From Sarcophilus harrisii (lineage: Eukaryota > Chordata > Mammalia > Dasyuromorphia > Dasyuridae), in contig NC_045426.1 in assembly GCF_902635505.1 (NCBI RefSeq), positions 331,752,374 to 331,816,373 of the forward strand: a DNA stretch of 64,000 nt. Direction: 5' to 3'. A program made the translations under genes and the position numbers. Under the pieces are notes generated by a model, which worked only from the letters and a program-made list of their open reading frames with translations, was not told where the DNA came from and ran no database searches. Shown here piece by piece: positions 12,364-24,767 of the stretch (position 1 is the first letter of the stretch; each line of letters starts with the position of its first letter).

Positions 12364-13996
12364 GTTGGAAATTCATTGGCCACTTCCCAATGGGTTCCAA
12401 CCACTACCAAATTGGGACAAATTTTAATAAGATTGAAGCATGATAAAGGCTTCTGGGAATAAATAAATTTGGGATTTGGTTTCCATGAGGAAAATAGATT
12501 TCATATGAAATTTAAGAGATAGGACTGTATGGTATGGTTGGAAAATTTAGAACCGATTGAAGGAGATAATCTTTTTCAATACCATATTTATGTCCAGCCA
12601 ATCAGGTACTGTCTAGTAAGTTAAAAATTAACGTTTTCTTTGTCTTATTTTCTTAAAAATTTTTATAAGGTATTTGTATGCTTATCAATTTGAATATTCT
12701 TGGAAACTTTAAGGAAGGGAATATGCTGAATTATAAAATCTAAAATCAAAGGTCTTCATAGACATAGAGATGAGTGGATGAATAATATATTTAAAGTGTT
12801 TTCTATATGAAAACATGGTGATAAGGGTGTGGAAAAACATTGAAAAATAATATTCCTTTCTCTCAAGAAGTTTTTTTTTTATGGAAAACAAAACAGGAAG
12901 TATTGAAAATCCATTGTCCTAAGGATGCAGTGGTAAAGCAAATAAAATGGTAATGTTCCTTTAATATTAATTTTTCCTTGATAAAATCCTATCAGTTTGT
13001 GGTATTCCAATCAATTGCCTTTTAAAAAGTTTTTAGGGAAAGAACTTTATTTTTTGTCCTTCGAAAACTATAACTGTAGAATTACAAATAGCAATTCCCA
13101 AGGGGACTGCTTCTCAGGATGAGAAAAACACCTTGGACAGAAAAAATTCACTAAAGAACTCCCAAAGATCAGAGGTTCAGTGACCCCTGGGATGTTTCCA
13201 AAACAAAGGAAATGGTGGCTGGGCCCTACTTGGAACATGCAGCTTTTGTCTCTGTCCAGGATTCTTGTTTCGGTACACTAACGCCAGTTTCCGGGAATAG
13301 CAAGTGACGGTGGAAGGGATGGTTTAGTCTTTCCTGGGACTTGTTTCCCTGGATGATGACTGGAGGGTTAAGATTGAAACCTTGTGGTCTTGGGCATTGC
13401 TGCTATTGTATTGACTCCTTAATCTCATGATTTACTCTTAAAATAAATAATTTTTTAAATTTAAAAAAATGAAACTGCACCTCAGCAAATCAAATAAATT
13501 TCCGAGCATTTTTAATTTAACCCCTACATTGCATATATAATAATGTTTTAGTCCCATTGCCTCAAAATCCTTAATAGTATTTACTTTTCCATTTATTATC
13601 ATTAATGTTCCTTCTCATGTATAATCATTAAAATATATCCATTCTGTGGTTTTTTCCTCTTTGCATTATTTCATAAATCCCTTCCCAAGTTTCCTTCTGC
13701 TCCTCACATTTGTCTGTATTAATTGTGTGTGTAATCACACAAAGCTACACTTTCTTATTTTATCCTAACTTTTGAAAACTTAAGTTGTTTCTCCTTCCCA
13801 TTACTAGTTAGAAATCTTTAGCAAAAACTTTAAAAATTTAATAATTTTCAGGATGTATTCTCCACATTAAGATTATTTGATCTAGAATATGATCATATTT
13901 TAATCTTTTTCTATATCCTTCCAGACTGTTCTCATAAAGATTCTACAATTTTCAATTCCATCAATAATAAATGAGTGTTTTTATTCATCTATAAGT
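12364..13996. other. Spacer of unit A beyond the L1
   Basis: Matches 26880-28635 in unit B; homology stops abruptly at 13996/28635 after 'ttattcatctataagt'. The right part (about 13750 onward) may be an old LINE-1 relic. No gene seen; the open frames are shadows. Confidence 0.6.
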
Positions 13997-14150
13997 GCAT
14001 GATTTGAATTTCAATTACTCTGGGAAATATTGCTTATTTGATAGGTATTAAATCAAAGTTGTTTAATTTTGCATCTTTTGGATAATTGAGAAGTAGAGCC
14101 TTCTGAAGTCAGCAATCTTTTCTCTTCCTAAATGTCTCTGTATATGTTCA
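13750..14150 (-). mobile_element. Possible ancient LINE-1/HAL1 relic
   Basis: AT-rich sequence reminiscent of the reverse complement of old L1 3' regions ('ccttccagactgttctcata', 'acaattttcaattccatcaa', 'tttgcatcttttggataatt'). Divergence is high, and the family cannot be fixed by eye. Confidence 0.4.
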
Positions 14151-14459
14151 TAATTTATTCGTTATAGGCTGAAAATCACTTTAGCAACTCTAGCATTTTC
14201 TTAATTATTTTAGATGCTGTTTCATCTGTGATAAGACTAACTATAGTTCCCATTGATGTCTTGCCTCTCACTTTCTCCTTCATACAAAGGGAATGAGAAA
14301 GAGGTTGTTGTCTCAGTATGTCTAACAGCATAAGCAATGATAGTTATCTGCTTCCTGAGAGGGATGGTTTTCATTTCATGATCACCAGGGCTCCATCTTA
14401 GGTTCTTTCCCAAGAACTAGACATACTAGGGCTTAATACAGTGAGGGTTGTAGAAATAG

Positions 14460-14660
14460 TAAAGTGATATGGTATATAGACCACTGGGCCAGCAGTCAGG
14501 GAAGACCTGATTTCCAATCTAGCCTCATGTACTTCCTAGGTTTGTATCTTGGGCAATCATTCAATTTTATCTCCTCACTCTCTTCAGCTATAAAATAGTA
14601 ATAGATAGCATTTGCAGGTTTTATCTTGTTTTTCCTACAGTTTCCTCAACTATCAAATAA
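14460..14660 (+). repeat. MAR1/MIR-type SINE relic
   Basis: Shows a tRNA-derived SINE plan: 'ccactgggccagcagtcagg' head, 'agacctgatttccaatct', 'tatcttgggcaatcattca', and 'gctataaaatagtaatagat' tail. Diverged, present only in the private spacer of unit A. Confidence 0.6.
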
Positions 14661-14899
14661 GGATAATAGGAGAATTTCATCCTAGGATTGTTGCTTTCTT
14701 TTCCCATTTTTGTTATTTAGGAAATATTTCATGTGGTTATAAATCCACTCTTTAAAAATTATACGTTACAGAAAACCAACTATTTTAAAATCTGTCTGTG
14801 AATAAACAATATTTATACCAAGCCTGTAGAAGACTACACCCAGAGAATGAATGGATGAGAATTATTTGTTCCACAGGCATTAAGAAAGTGATAGCAGAT

Positions 14900-14975
14900 G
14901 TTATGAAATGCTTTAAACTTGGCTGGGCATCAAAATGCCAAGGTCATCCACTGCATCCTGGACCATCACAAGTGT
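14900..14975 (+). repeat. Truncated marsupial SINE fragment
   Basis: 'aaaatgccaaggtcatccac' and 'tgcatcctggaccatcac' match a marsupial SINE that I recognise but cannot name with certainty; only the head is present. The overlapping short open frame (14798-14980) is therefore not a gene. Confidence 0.5.
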
Positions 14976-15604
14976 ACTAAAGAAATCAGCAGAAACTGTC
15001 AAGGGTATGATTGTGGTAGATATTCAAGTGTAAGAGATGACCATAAGGAGTTAAACAAATATATGAAAGACTGAAGAAGTTTTCAAAAATATAAGTTAAG
15101 TGCTTGTTAAAACATGAAAGTTGAACATGAGCAGTATATGATCTTTCTTAGAAATTATCTTTTAATTTCTATCCCTCAAATTTTATAGCACTGTTGTAGT
15201 CATTCCACCCATGTCTTTCACTTTTTCAATTATTTTCCTCCATATTTTCCTCTCACAGTGTATCTATTTTATTGTAGTTTTTTAAATCACTTTAACAGAT
15301 AGCTCATTTTATAATTTTGATGAGCCTTTCAGGATACATTTCAAACTGCAATAATTTGTGCATTTTCCTCCATATTGCCAGATGTCTTTCAAAATATTCT
15401 ACAAGTTTCTAATTCCATAAGTATGAATTAATGTTTCTTTTAATCTACAACCTTGTCTACATTGACTTTCATTAACTTTTTTTTACTTCATAATTATATA
15501 CTGATGCATCAAAATGGTTTAAATTTGAATCTTTTTTATTACTACTTTGGGAGAGCATTCTCAAAACAATCATTTTGTTTATTCTTCTCAAAAGTCCCTA
15601 TATC
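14976..15604. other. Spacer, possibly old LINE-1
   Basis: No gene. 15220-15590 has an L1-like texture in reverse orientation ('tgccagatgtctttcaaaat', 'ctacaagtttctaattccat') but is too diverged to classify. Confidence 0.35.
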
Positions 15605-18333
15605 TTTTCTTTTTTTAAAATAGCTTTTTATTTACAAGTTATATGCATGGGTAATTTTACAGCATTGACAATTGCCAAAACTTTTGTTCCAATTTTTCCC
15701 CTCCTTCCCCCCACCCTCTCCTCCAGATGGCAGGTAGACCAATACGTGTAAAATATGTTAAAACATATGTTAAGTACAATATATGTATACATATCCATAC
15801 ATTTATTTTGCTGCATAAGAAGAATTGGACTTTGAAATAATGTACTATTAAGCTGTAAAGGAAATCAAAAATGCAGGTGGACAAAAACAGAGGATTGGAA
15901 ATGCTATGTAGTGATTCACATTCATTTCCCAGAGTTCTTTCCTAGGTTGTAGCTGGTTCTATTCATTATTGAATAAATGGAACTGATTTGGTTCATCTCA
16001 TTTTTGAGGAGACCCACGTCCATCAGAATTGATCATCATATAGTATTGTTGTTGAAGTATATAATGATCTCCTGGTCCTGTTCATTTCACTCAGCATCAG
16101 TTCATGTAAGTCTCTCTAGGCCTTTCTGAAATCATCCTGCTGGTCATTTGTTACAGAACAATCATATTCCATAGCATTTATACACCTCAGTTTATTCAGC
16201 CATTCTCCAATTGATGGGTATCCGCTCAATTTCCAGTTTCTAGTCACTACAAAGAGGGCTACCATAAACATTTTTGCACATACAGGTCCCTTTCCCTTCT
16301 TTAAGAACTCTTTGTGATATAAGCCCAGTAGTAACACTGCTGGATCAAAGGATATGAGTTTAAGAACTTTTTAAGCTAGTTCCAAATCACTCTCCAGAAT
16401 GCTGGATGTATTCACAATTCCACCAACAATGTATCAGTGTCCCAGTTTTCCCACATCCCTCAACATTCAGCATTATCTTTTCCTGTCATCCTTGCCCATC
16501 TGACAGGTATGTATGGTACTCTCAGAGTTGTCTTAATTTGCATTTCTCTGCTAATAATGACTTGGAGCATCTATTCATATGGTTAGAAATAGTTTCAATG
16601 TCTTCATCTAAAATTTTCTATTCATATTCTTTGACCATTTATCAATTGGAGAATGGCTTGATTTCTTATAAATTATAGTCATTTCTCTATACATTTTGGA
16701 AAGAGGCCTTTATCGGAACCTTTGACAATAAAAATATTTTCCCAGTTTATTGTTTCCCTTCTAATCTTCTCTGCATTAGTTTTGTTTGTACAAAAGCTTT
16801 TCAATTTGATATAATCAAAATTTTCTATTTTGTGATCAATAATGATTTCTAGTTCTTCTTTGGTCACAAATTCCTTCCTCCTCCACAGGTCTGAGAGGTA
16901 AGCTATCCTATGTTCTTTTAATTTATTTATAGTCTCCATTCTTTATGGTTAGATCATTGACCTTATCTTAAAGTATGGTGTTAAGTGTGGGTCAATGCCT
17001 AGTTTCTGCCAAATAATTTCCAATTTTCCCAGAATTTTGTCAAACAGTGAATTCTTGTCCCAAAAGTTAAGATCTTTGGGTTTATCAAACACTAAACTAT
17101 TAAAGTTATTGACTGTTTTGTCCTTTGGACCTAACCTATTCCATCGGTCAACTAGTTTATTTCTTAGCCAATACCAAATGATTTTGGTAACCACTGCTTT
17201 ATAATATAGTTTTAGATATGGAAACAACTAGGCCACTTTCATTTGATTTTTTTTATTAGTTCCCTTGAAATTCTTGACATTTTGTTGTTCCACATGAATT
17301 TTGTTGTTATTCTTTCTATGTCATTAAAATAGTTTTTTGGGAGTCTGATTGGTATAGCGCTAAATAAATAGATTATTTGAGTTAGTATTGTCATCTTTAT
17401 TATATTTACCCGACCTATCCAAAAGCACGTAATATTTTTCCAATTACTTAGATCTGACTTTATTTGTGTGGAAAGTATTTTATAGTTTTCCTCATATAGT
17501 TCCTGACTTTCCCTTGGCAGATAGATTCCCAAATATTTTATACTATCATGAGTTACTTGAAATGGCATTTCACTTTGTAACTCTAACTGTTGGATTTTGT
17601 TAGTGATATATAAGAATGCTTATGAGTTGTGTGGGTTTATTTTGTATCCACAAATTTGCTAAAGGTGTTGGATTATTTCTCATAGCTTTTTAGTAGAATT
17701 TTTGGGTTTCTCTAAGTATACCATCATGTCATCTGCAGAGTGATAATTTGGTTTCCTCATTATCTACTCTAATTCCTTTAATCTCTTTCTCAACTCTTAT
17801 TGCTGAGGTTAGCGTTTTTAATACAATATTGAATAATAATTGTGATTGTGGGCAACCTTGTTTCACTCCTGATCTTACTAGAATGGTTCCAGCTTATCCC
17901 ATTACATATGATGATCACTGACAGTTTTAAATAGATGCTACTGCATCATGTTAAGTAAAAGTCCATTATTCCTGTACTCTCAGGTGTTTTTAATAGGAAT
18001 GGATGTTGGATTTTCTCAAATGCTTTTTCTGCATCTAGTGAGATGATCATAAGGTTTTTGTTAATTTGGTTATTGATATAGTCAATTATGCTAATGGTTT
18101 TCCTAATATTGAACCAGCCCTACATTCCTGGTATAAATCCTAATTGGTCATGGTGTATTATCCTGGAAATGATTTTCTATAATCTTTTTGCTAATATTTT
18201 ATTTAATATTCTAGCATCAATATTCATTAGGGAGATTGGTCTATAATTTTCTTTCTCTGTTTTCAATCTACCTGTTTTAGGTATCATGTCTGTGTCATAA
18301 AAGGAATTTGGTAGGGCTCCTTCATTCATCATA
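15605..18333 (-). mobile_element. 5'-truncated LINE-1 (unit A)
   Basis: Reverse-orientation L1, 3' end at left, with 3' UTR ('gcatgggtaattttacagca'), then the ORF2 C-terminal region and reverse transcriptase back to about 18333. ORF2 is split over several frames: fragments at 16116-16337, 16679-16939, 16949-17227 and 17239-17568 include YLGIYLPRESQELY and MWNNKMSRISRELI. The complement at 17728-17740 encodes the ADD of the RT FADD motif, with a frameshift beside it. It is dead. The site in unit B lacks it, so insertion probably followed the A/B split or was lost in B. Confidence 0.9.
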
Positions 18334-19406
18334 TGACCCTTCTTAGAAATTATGTTTAATCTCTATAACTCTTTCACTTTCTTGAATCCATTTCACCTTT
18401 CTTGAAAGTGAGTGGGAAAAGAGTGTTGTTTTATTCTAATTCTTTTAACTCTTTCTACTCATTGAACCAATTGCAATAGTCTAATTCAGTTCGTCTAGGG
18501 AGTAGGTGAATCATTCCAGTTCACCAGGTAATATCTGAAGTACTTTTTCAAAGGCCTTCTTCTGTGAAACTTCACCTTAAAGTCCTGATCTCAAGTTCAG
18601 TGCCTCACTGAATCTATTTCCATTTCTTTCAAAGGTCACTATTGTTTGACAGGCCATAGTTAGGCCTATATTTGGGGATGTTAACTGCAAATGAAACTTA
18701 AGAGATACATATACTCTAAGGTAATAAGTGACTCTCATACTCAGGTCATGAAAGGATCGACAGATGTGCTTGATGAATTGGTATCTGGAAAGATCACAAA
18801 TGATTTAAGAGATATGGCAGTAAGAAGGTTAACATTTTCCCAACTTTTTAATAAGAGAACAGAGTCCATAATCTCTAAGCCAGTGAACTTAATTTAAATT
18901 CCTAGAAAAATTCTAGAGTTCATTAATGGAAATCTAGAAATAGTCATTGGTTACAAAGTACTAATATCACCTCAACAAAAACAGATTATGTCATACAAAC
19001 TTTGCTTTCTATTTTGATAGAACTTTTTGATATGAGGAATACTACAAAAATCTTTTATCTAAATTATATCAAAACATTGTATAACTTACTTCCTATTATT
19101 CTTGTGAGAAGATAAACATGGAGTGATATTTCCAAACAGATTTTGATAGATATATTTATATTTACTGGGAGTTGTTGATGGTTCAAAGTCTAGATTACAA
19201 AAAGTCATCAGGAAATTTTTCCAATGATCTATCTCCTTTTTATACACTTTTATCAATGATTCAGACAAAGACATAGTTACCACATTCATCAAATTAGCAA
19301 GAGGTACAAAACTGTGAGGGATAATCCACACAAATGGCAAAGTAAGGTTCCAGAACCAACCTCTAAGAAAGACACAGAAAAATGGGAGTGTTTATGTATA
19401 TGTATT

Positions 19407-19408
<2 letters not shown>
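18334..19408. other. Inter-OR spacer, unit A
   Basis: Non-coding. 18390-19000 matches 30360-30970 in unit B ('tgacaggccatagttaggcc' versus 'tgacaggccataataaggcc'). No RNA or coding gene recognised. Confidence 0.5.

Positions 19409-19442
<34 letters not shown>
19409..19442 (+). repeat. (TG)17 microsatellite
   Basis: Uninterrupted TG dinucleotide tract of 34 bases, followed at 19520-19580 by degenerate TATG/TATA repeats. The equivalent part of unit B is missing next to its L1. Confidence 0.95.
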
Positions 19443-19445
<3 letters not shown>

Positions 19446-20538
19446 ACACAAGGGTGTAGTTTTGTGAAAACTCGTCAAACCTATCATAATACTAGATTTT
19501 CAGACAATATGCAACCCCAAATGTTGTGTATATATAGATATCTGTATATGTATGACTATATGTATATGTATGTAACTGTCAGCTATGGTGAAACTTTTGC
19601 CAAGCATTAATAGCACAATTTTATAAATTTCTTAAAAATAGCAGAATTATTCTAAATACTTATAAACATATTACAAAAAACATAAAATATGTCACATGAA
19701 ACAAAAACTTGATCTACTTCATTGAAGTTAATTCATTGAATTGTTTAGATGAAATAATACATTTACAACTCCCACTTTTGGTATTCTCTATGTTGTTTTG
19801 CTAAAAAAAATCATCATAGTTACTTATGTGCAGTAAAATTGTTGATAAACTATGCTGTATAACAACAAAGATAGACTAGGCCATAATTTTGTATTCCACT
19901 CTACTAATATTACCAAATAGAGACATTCTCAAATAATCAATCAATCATAATCGATTAAGTTCTTGCTAATTACCAGGTATTACCAAGCACTTAAATTGTA
20001 AAAATATGATGATAATATTGAAATATTCCCTTTTTGGAATGAGCTTGCATTCTATTAAGGAAGAATAGTACATATGTACATATATACAGAATAAATGCAT
20101 TCAGAATAAATCAAAATATTTAAAAGCAAATAAAAGGTAGAGAGTGAGGGTACTAACAATTTGATGTATCAGGAAAGACATTATATAGCTGGTAAAAAGA
20201 AATAAGATAATTCCAAATTGATTGTCATTCCATTGTTATCTTGAAATTCATCGACAAAATTAACTAAAATATTAAATATTACACCAATTAATCCCTGATA
20301 AAGTCACAATCCATAAATAAATATGCTGAGTAATTGGGAATTCCTAAGTAATGCTGAGTAATTTCTAACTTTCTAAAGTCTACATCTGAGAAGTTTAGTT
20401 TGAAGATGAATCTTTTTTCAAATTTCCATAGATAAATTAGTTTTTCAACAAGATTTTTGAATTATTGCTCATTTCCAAAAGATACAAATTGTTTTAGTTC
20501 TTAAAAATATGTTTCATTGGGCTTTATCTCATCCCTTA

Positions 20539-20786
20539 ATTGTTGCTGTTAAGTCATTTAGTCATATCTGACTCTTCATAATCTTAATAATCAAGTTTCT
20601 TGATAAAGATACTGAATTTGTTTGCCATGTCCTTTTACCACATCCTCATTTTAGAGTTGAGGAAATTGAGGAAAACAGAACTTTAAGTGACTTGCAGAGG
20701 GTCACAAAGTTTTTAAATATTTGAAGTTGCATTTGAACACAGTTTCACCTGACTTCAGGCATAGCATTTTTTCCACTGATACATCT
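20539..20786 (+). repeat. WSINE1/MAR-type CORE-SINE (unit B)
   Basis: Counterpart of the SINE at 679-925, with a core 'gagttgaggaaattgagg' and 'gacttgcagagggtcac'. Shared insertion, older than the unit duplications. Confidence 0.75.
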
Positions 20787-21464
20787 TAAAGTATGTACTA
20801 TGTTGCAGGTACCATGTTAAGTGCTGGAGATGAAAATTATCCTTTGTATGGAGCTTGATATAGATTAGAATTTTGGTCAAGTATGATTTCATTAAGAAAA
20901 TCCCTGAAGAACTTTCCAAATCATCCATTTTGTAATTTTTTATTTTTATTATAGAATAATTTTTGTGAGAAGAGTGAACTTAGATGTTTTAAACATACTG
21001 AATCTCTCATTACTGTCACAATGTACTATATACAGTATGGATACTTACTATATATTTGCTAAATTTTTGAGTATATATCAAAATAAATTATAGTTTTACC
21101 TCAAGATATTCTGTAACTTAGGATATCCTAATATTTTGCTGAATCTCACCTTAAAAAATGGAAATGTGAGTTTTATCTGTTGTCAATCTAGCAACAATGA
21201 ATTTCTGCTATGGGTGGTTTAATACAAAGTTTGTAAAACACACAAGAGCAAGAGGTAAACATGTGGAGAATATATAAGATATGTAGAGATAAGAAGTGTA
21301 TTTCAAATATAATACATGAATATATTATATGGAAAGGAAGATAATCATACTTTAAGTATTGCAAAAACAATAATATACTTGACACCAGAGAGAGTAATAT
21401 TATCATTGAATACTAAACATTATGTCCAAGATAAAACACAAATTAACTGTAAACCTTAAGCAGT

Positions 21465-22406
21465 TCACATGCTTTTGAAATATAGATTTCTAATGATAAA
21501 TTTCTGCACAGCTCCTTTTACCTCCTTGTTCCTCAAACTATAAATAATGGGATTCAACATTGGAGTGATAACTCCATAGGACATCCCAATGAGTTCATCA
21601 GATGTCTTAGTGTCCTTGGACTTGGGCTTCATGTATATGAAGAGGGCTGAACCATAGAACAAGATCACCACAGTTAGGTGGGCTGAGCAGGTAGAAAAGG
21701 CTTTCTTCCTCCCTTCACTGGAGTTGATCCTCAGGATGGTGGAGATAATGAAAATATAGGAGAAGGAAATGAGCAGCAGAGGAGTAATTAAAACAACAAT
21801 ACTTACAACTGTCATGATAAACACATTGAGGGAGATGTCTCCACAGATAAGTTTGAGAAGGGCCAGGATTTCACAGGTAAGATGATCAATGACATTTACA
21901 CAAAACGGCTTTATAAGGGCCAGTACAGTTTGTATCAGTGATATAAGAAACCCTCCTATCCAGGTCCAAGCAGCCATTTGTGCACAGAGTCCCTTGTTCA
22001 TAATAATGGTATATCTCAGGGGATTGCAGATGGCTACATACCTGTCATAGGCCATCACTGCCAGGAGAATGCATTCTGTACCACCCAAGCCAAGAGAAAT
22101 AACCATCTGCAGGGCACATCCAAAGAAGGAGATGGATTTTCTCTCAGATATAATAATTATCAGCATTTGAGGGATAGATGAAGATGTGTAGCATATGTCC
22201 AAAAAGGAGAGATTTCCAAGGAAAAAATACATAGGGGTGTGAAGGTGGGAATCCAGGATGCTGACGATAATGAGCATGCTGTTTCCCAAGAGGATCACCA
22301 GGTACATCACCAGGCAGAGCACATAAAGAGCTAGCAAGAGGCCTGGGTAATGAGAAAGCCCGACCAGAAAAAATTCAGTCACAGCTGTGTAATTCCCCTT
22401 GTTCAT
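21465..22406 (-). CDS. Olfactory receptor, class II, family 13-like (unit B)
   Basis: Intact single-exon coding region of 313 residues, the usual OR length. It should be a seven-helix GPCR that binds odorants at the olfactory cilia and couples to Golf. Hallmarks: N-glycosylation site N5-Y-T, GN at 41-42 in TM1, [13 protein letters not shown] at 55-67, Cys97 (disulfide partner of an ECL2 cysteine; C178 and C188 present), [15 protein letters not shown] at 118-132, SY at 216-217 in TM5, [10 protein letters not shown] at 235-244 in TM6, [15 protein letters not shown] at 282-296. The start chosen is the conserved MNKGNYT shared with the paralogue in unit C and with copy A. About 89% identical to the unit C protein by hand count (35 differences) and about 62% to the OR at 61601-62539. 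Family 13 is judged by resemblance to human OR13C-type proteins; the subfamily is unsure. A putative upstream splice acceptor conserved in A and C is altered here. Confidence 0.95.
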   Translation of the reverse strand: MNKGNYTAVTEFFLVGLSHYPGLLLALYVLCLVMYLVILLGNSMLIIVSILDSHLHTPMYFFLGNLSFLDICYTSSSIPQMLIIIISERKSISFFGCALQMVISLGLGGTECILLAVMAYDRYVAICNPLRYTIIMNKGLCAQMAAWTWIGGFLISLIQTVLALIKPFCVNVIDHLTCEILALLKLICGDISLNVFIMTVVSIVVLITPLLLISFSYIFIISTILRINSSEGRKKAFSTCSAHLTVVILFYGSALFIYMKPKSKDTKTSDELIGMSYGVITPMLNPIIYSLRNKEVKGAVQKFIIRNLYFKSM

Positions 22407-22639
22407 ATTATTTTAAACGTGTCAATGTAGGATTTTGGAAAGGACACCATAAAGTAACTGGAATGAATAATAACATGTTTGTAATTAGCTTCATACTTTG
22501 ATTTATGAAAATATAGATTCTTTGTTCACTGGTATAGGCATTTAAATATATGCAGAAGAGCAAAAATTAGGAAAATGCAAAAAAATGTACATGCAACTTG
22601 AAGCAGATGTGACAGCCAATATTTTTAACAAAGTTTTCA

Positions 22640-22970
22640 TATGAGAGTAAAAACAACAAAGACACTGCTTATTGACTCAGGAAAAATGCAATAAAGTGCA
22701 GCACATGAATCTAATGAGCACTATTTTGCCATAACAGATAATGAATATGAAAAATTCAGAGAAACTTGGAAAGACTTGCTTGAACTGATCTTGTGTGAAG
22801 TAAGTAGAATTGAGAGAACAAATTTAAAAAGGACCATAATATTGGAAAGAAGAGTAAGACAGAAAATACTCCAAATATCCAATTTCAATCTCTGAATATT
22901 AACAATAAACATGTGTTCATTTTCTGGGCAGATCAGTGAAGATCTAGAGGATTGAAATGAGATAGACGTG
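22640..22970 (+). mobile_element. LINE-1 3'-end relic (unit B)
   Basis: Counterpart of 2745-3080: 'ttgccataacagataatgaa', then 'gacttgcttgaactgatct'. Lies upstream of the OR on its coding strand, within the presumed 5' non-coding region. Confidence 0.65.
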
Positions 22971-23177
22971 GTTGGAATGAATTTTTTGCTGATCAATTTT
23001 GTTTATCTGTTTTTGCTATTAGGAAAGTTCTATAGAATGAGGGTTTATTGGAAAGTGAAACTATTATTTTTACACCATAAGCAAAACTATCATTAAAATT
23101 CATCTAGAAAACTCTAATATAGATGAAGACAGTTAAAATTTTAGAGTGCCCAATGGAGAAAGGACTTTCGAAACAGT

Positions 23178-23420
23178 GTTATTGCTATTATTGTGAGGTC
23201 ATATCTGACTCTTCATGAACCAGCATAGAATTTTTTGAGCAGAAATACTGAATTAGTTTGCCATTTTTTTTCAGTAGGTCATTTCACAAATGAGGAAGTG
23301 GAGGCAAACACGATTAAATGACTTGCCTAGAGTCACACTGTTAAGGGAATGTCTGAGGTCGGATTTGAATTCAGAAACATGAGTCTTCCTGGCTGGAGGA
23401 TCAGTACTCTATTCTCTATG
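23178..23420 (+). repeat. WSINE1-type SINE (unit B)
   Basis: Cleaner counterpart of 3288-3530: 'gtcatatctgactcttcatg', 'cacaaatgaggaagtggagg' and 'gtctgaggtcggatttgaat'. Confidence 0.75.
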
Positions 23421-23654
23421 TGAAAGCTTCTTAAACTATATGATAGCATGTAATGGGGAGGGTTACAAAATGAAATCCCCGATTTGTATACCTATATTAT
23501 ACATCTATATACCTGGGGTCTTATGAATATTTCCTCAGGCAAAAAAGGATTGTGAATGTAAAAGTTTAAAAATTCCTGCACTATGCCATCCAGCTGCCTT
23601 AAATCTGTGTTCATTAGAAGAAATTTATCTCTGTAAAATGGGAAAATTAAGGAC

Positions 23655-23880
23655 ACAAGGAAAATGGTACAGTAGAAAGACCATTAGCTATGCAATTAGA
23701 GGGAGCAACATTTAAATCACTGAATGTGATTCTTGCATTTTTTTTTTTTGCAAGACTATAATCCAATTACTTTCCCCTGGGATTCAGTATCTTCAACTTT
23801 AGAATAAATTGACCTCTGTGGTTCCTTTCAACTTTAGATCTGCAGTCTAAATCTATGAGCTGTTGACAGGAGATTGTGAA
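23655..23880 (+). repeat. MIR-like SINE (unit B)
   Basis: Most complete of the three copies: 'tacagtagaaagaccatta' head through 'cccctgggattcagtatctt' to 'gacctctgtggttcctttc'. Shared with A and C. Confidence 0.5.
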
Positions 23881-24767
23881 GTCAAAGTCTTAAACAAAAC
23901 AGAAATATTAAGTAATATGCAGTATAGTTGGCATTCAAAAATGGTCCTTTGGTAATTTCTTCTCTTAATACTTCACATCACATCAGTTTACATAAGTTTT
24001 CCCAAGTTTTTTTGAATTTTTCATGTTCATCATCTCATCACAAAAAAAGGAATATTATTTTCCACCAAGAACCCATTTGTAGTTTGATAACAAATTTCCA
24101 GTTGATTTTGTAATTCTAATGCTATATACCTAATGCTCTAGAAAAAATATGTCTTGAACTCAGTAGTTCCCCAATCCTCTAAGCATCTGGTTATTACAAA
24201 TTCCTCCTCATTCTTTACAATGGTGTACTAGTAACTTTCTCTACTTAGGCAGTCTCATACATAAATTTATCTATGAGAACCCGTACTTACCTCACCTCTC
24301 CAGGTGAAAAAGTGTAAAGAGTAGTTTTTATGTTAAAAGGCTCAACTTTGGAGGACAATCAGCTAAAAGAAATGGAAAGAATATGAGGATTCAGAAAAAG
24401 AAATAGGAGTGCAAAGAGACAGGTTATAGTGTAGAGAACCAGAATTCTGAAAAAGTATACGTGAAAAAAGATGTTAACTCAGTGAAATTGATGAGATAAT
24501 GGTTTTCTAGTTCTCTAGTACTTAGTATGGTGAAGAATTGGTTCTTTAGTTTACACATAATCAGTATGCTGTAATGATGTAATTACAATAATGTGTAAAA
24601 GGGCTAAGAAAAACTGAAAGATAGATCTTTCATCCTTGACCAGCCTTATGGGTGGCTGTCCTGCTTCTTACACTCCTGCACTATGATCAAGGCTTGTCTG
24701 GAGGTCCTCCAGAAAGCTAGCCCAAACATTATATTACAGTATCATCATGAGAGTATAAATAATTCAT
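23881..24767. other. Spacer with no recognised feature (unit B)
   Basis: Matches 3951-4867 of unit A. No gene or repeat family recognised. Confidence 0.4.

Larger units (their letters stand above)
1560..13560. other. Zone of apparently corrupted consensus sequence
   Basis: Compared with the duplicate in unit B, this zone has frequent 1-3 base indels and lengthened homopolymers, whereas sequence before 1560 and after about 13560 aligns almost cleanly. Between roughly 7570 and 11900 the L1 is barely recognisable: T and G runs dominate on the plus strand and C and A are depleted. At 12870 an (AT)n tract present in B (27411-27460) is replaced by a run of T. This pattern fits unpolished long-read consensus or gap filling better than biological decay, which would not be bounded this way. 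Confidence 0.75.
1..19860. repeat. Tandem duplication unit A (OR-containing)
   Basis: Left-most and incomplete copy of an OR-bearing tandem unit. Its first 660 bases match 19870-20520 at roughly 96-99% by eye, and homology to unit B continues through the OR, the shared SINEs and L1 relics to 13996 and again from about 18390 to 19860. It differs from B by two LINE-1 insertions (7020-12349 and 15605-18333) and by unrelated spacer at 13997-15600. The unit probably starts before the window. Boundaries between units are set where the sequence equivalent to position 1 recurs, so their phase is arbitrary. Confidence 0.85.

Noticed and set aside
14798-14980. 60-residue frame with mixed composition that looked like a small conserved protein.
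   Set aside because: Its right part is a marsupial SINE fragment.
16116-17568. Series of minus-strand frames with good protein-like composition.
   Set aside because: All are broken parts of L1 ORF2 (YLGIYLPRESQELY, EELEIIIDHK), not host genes.
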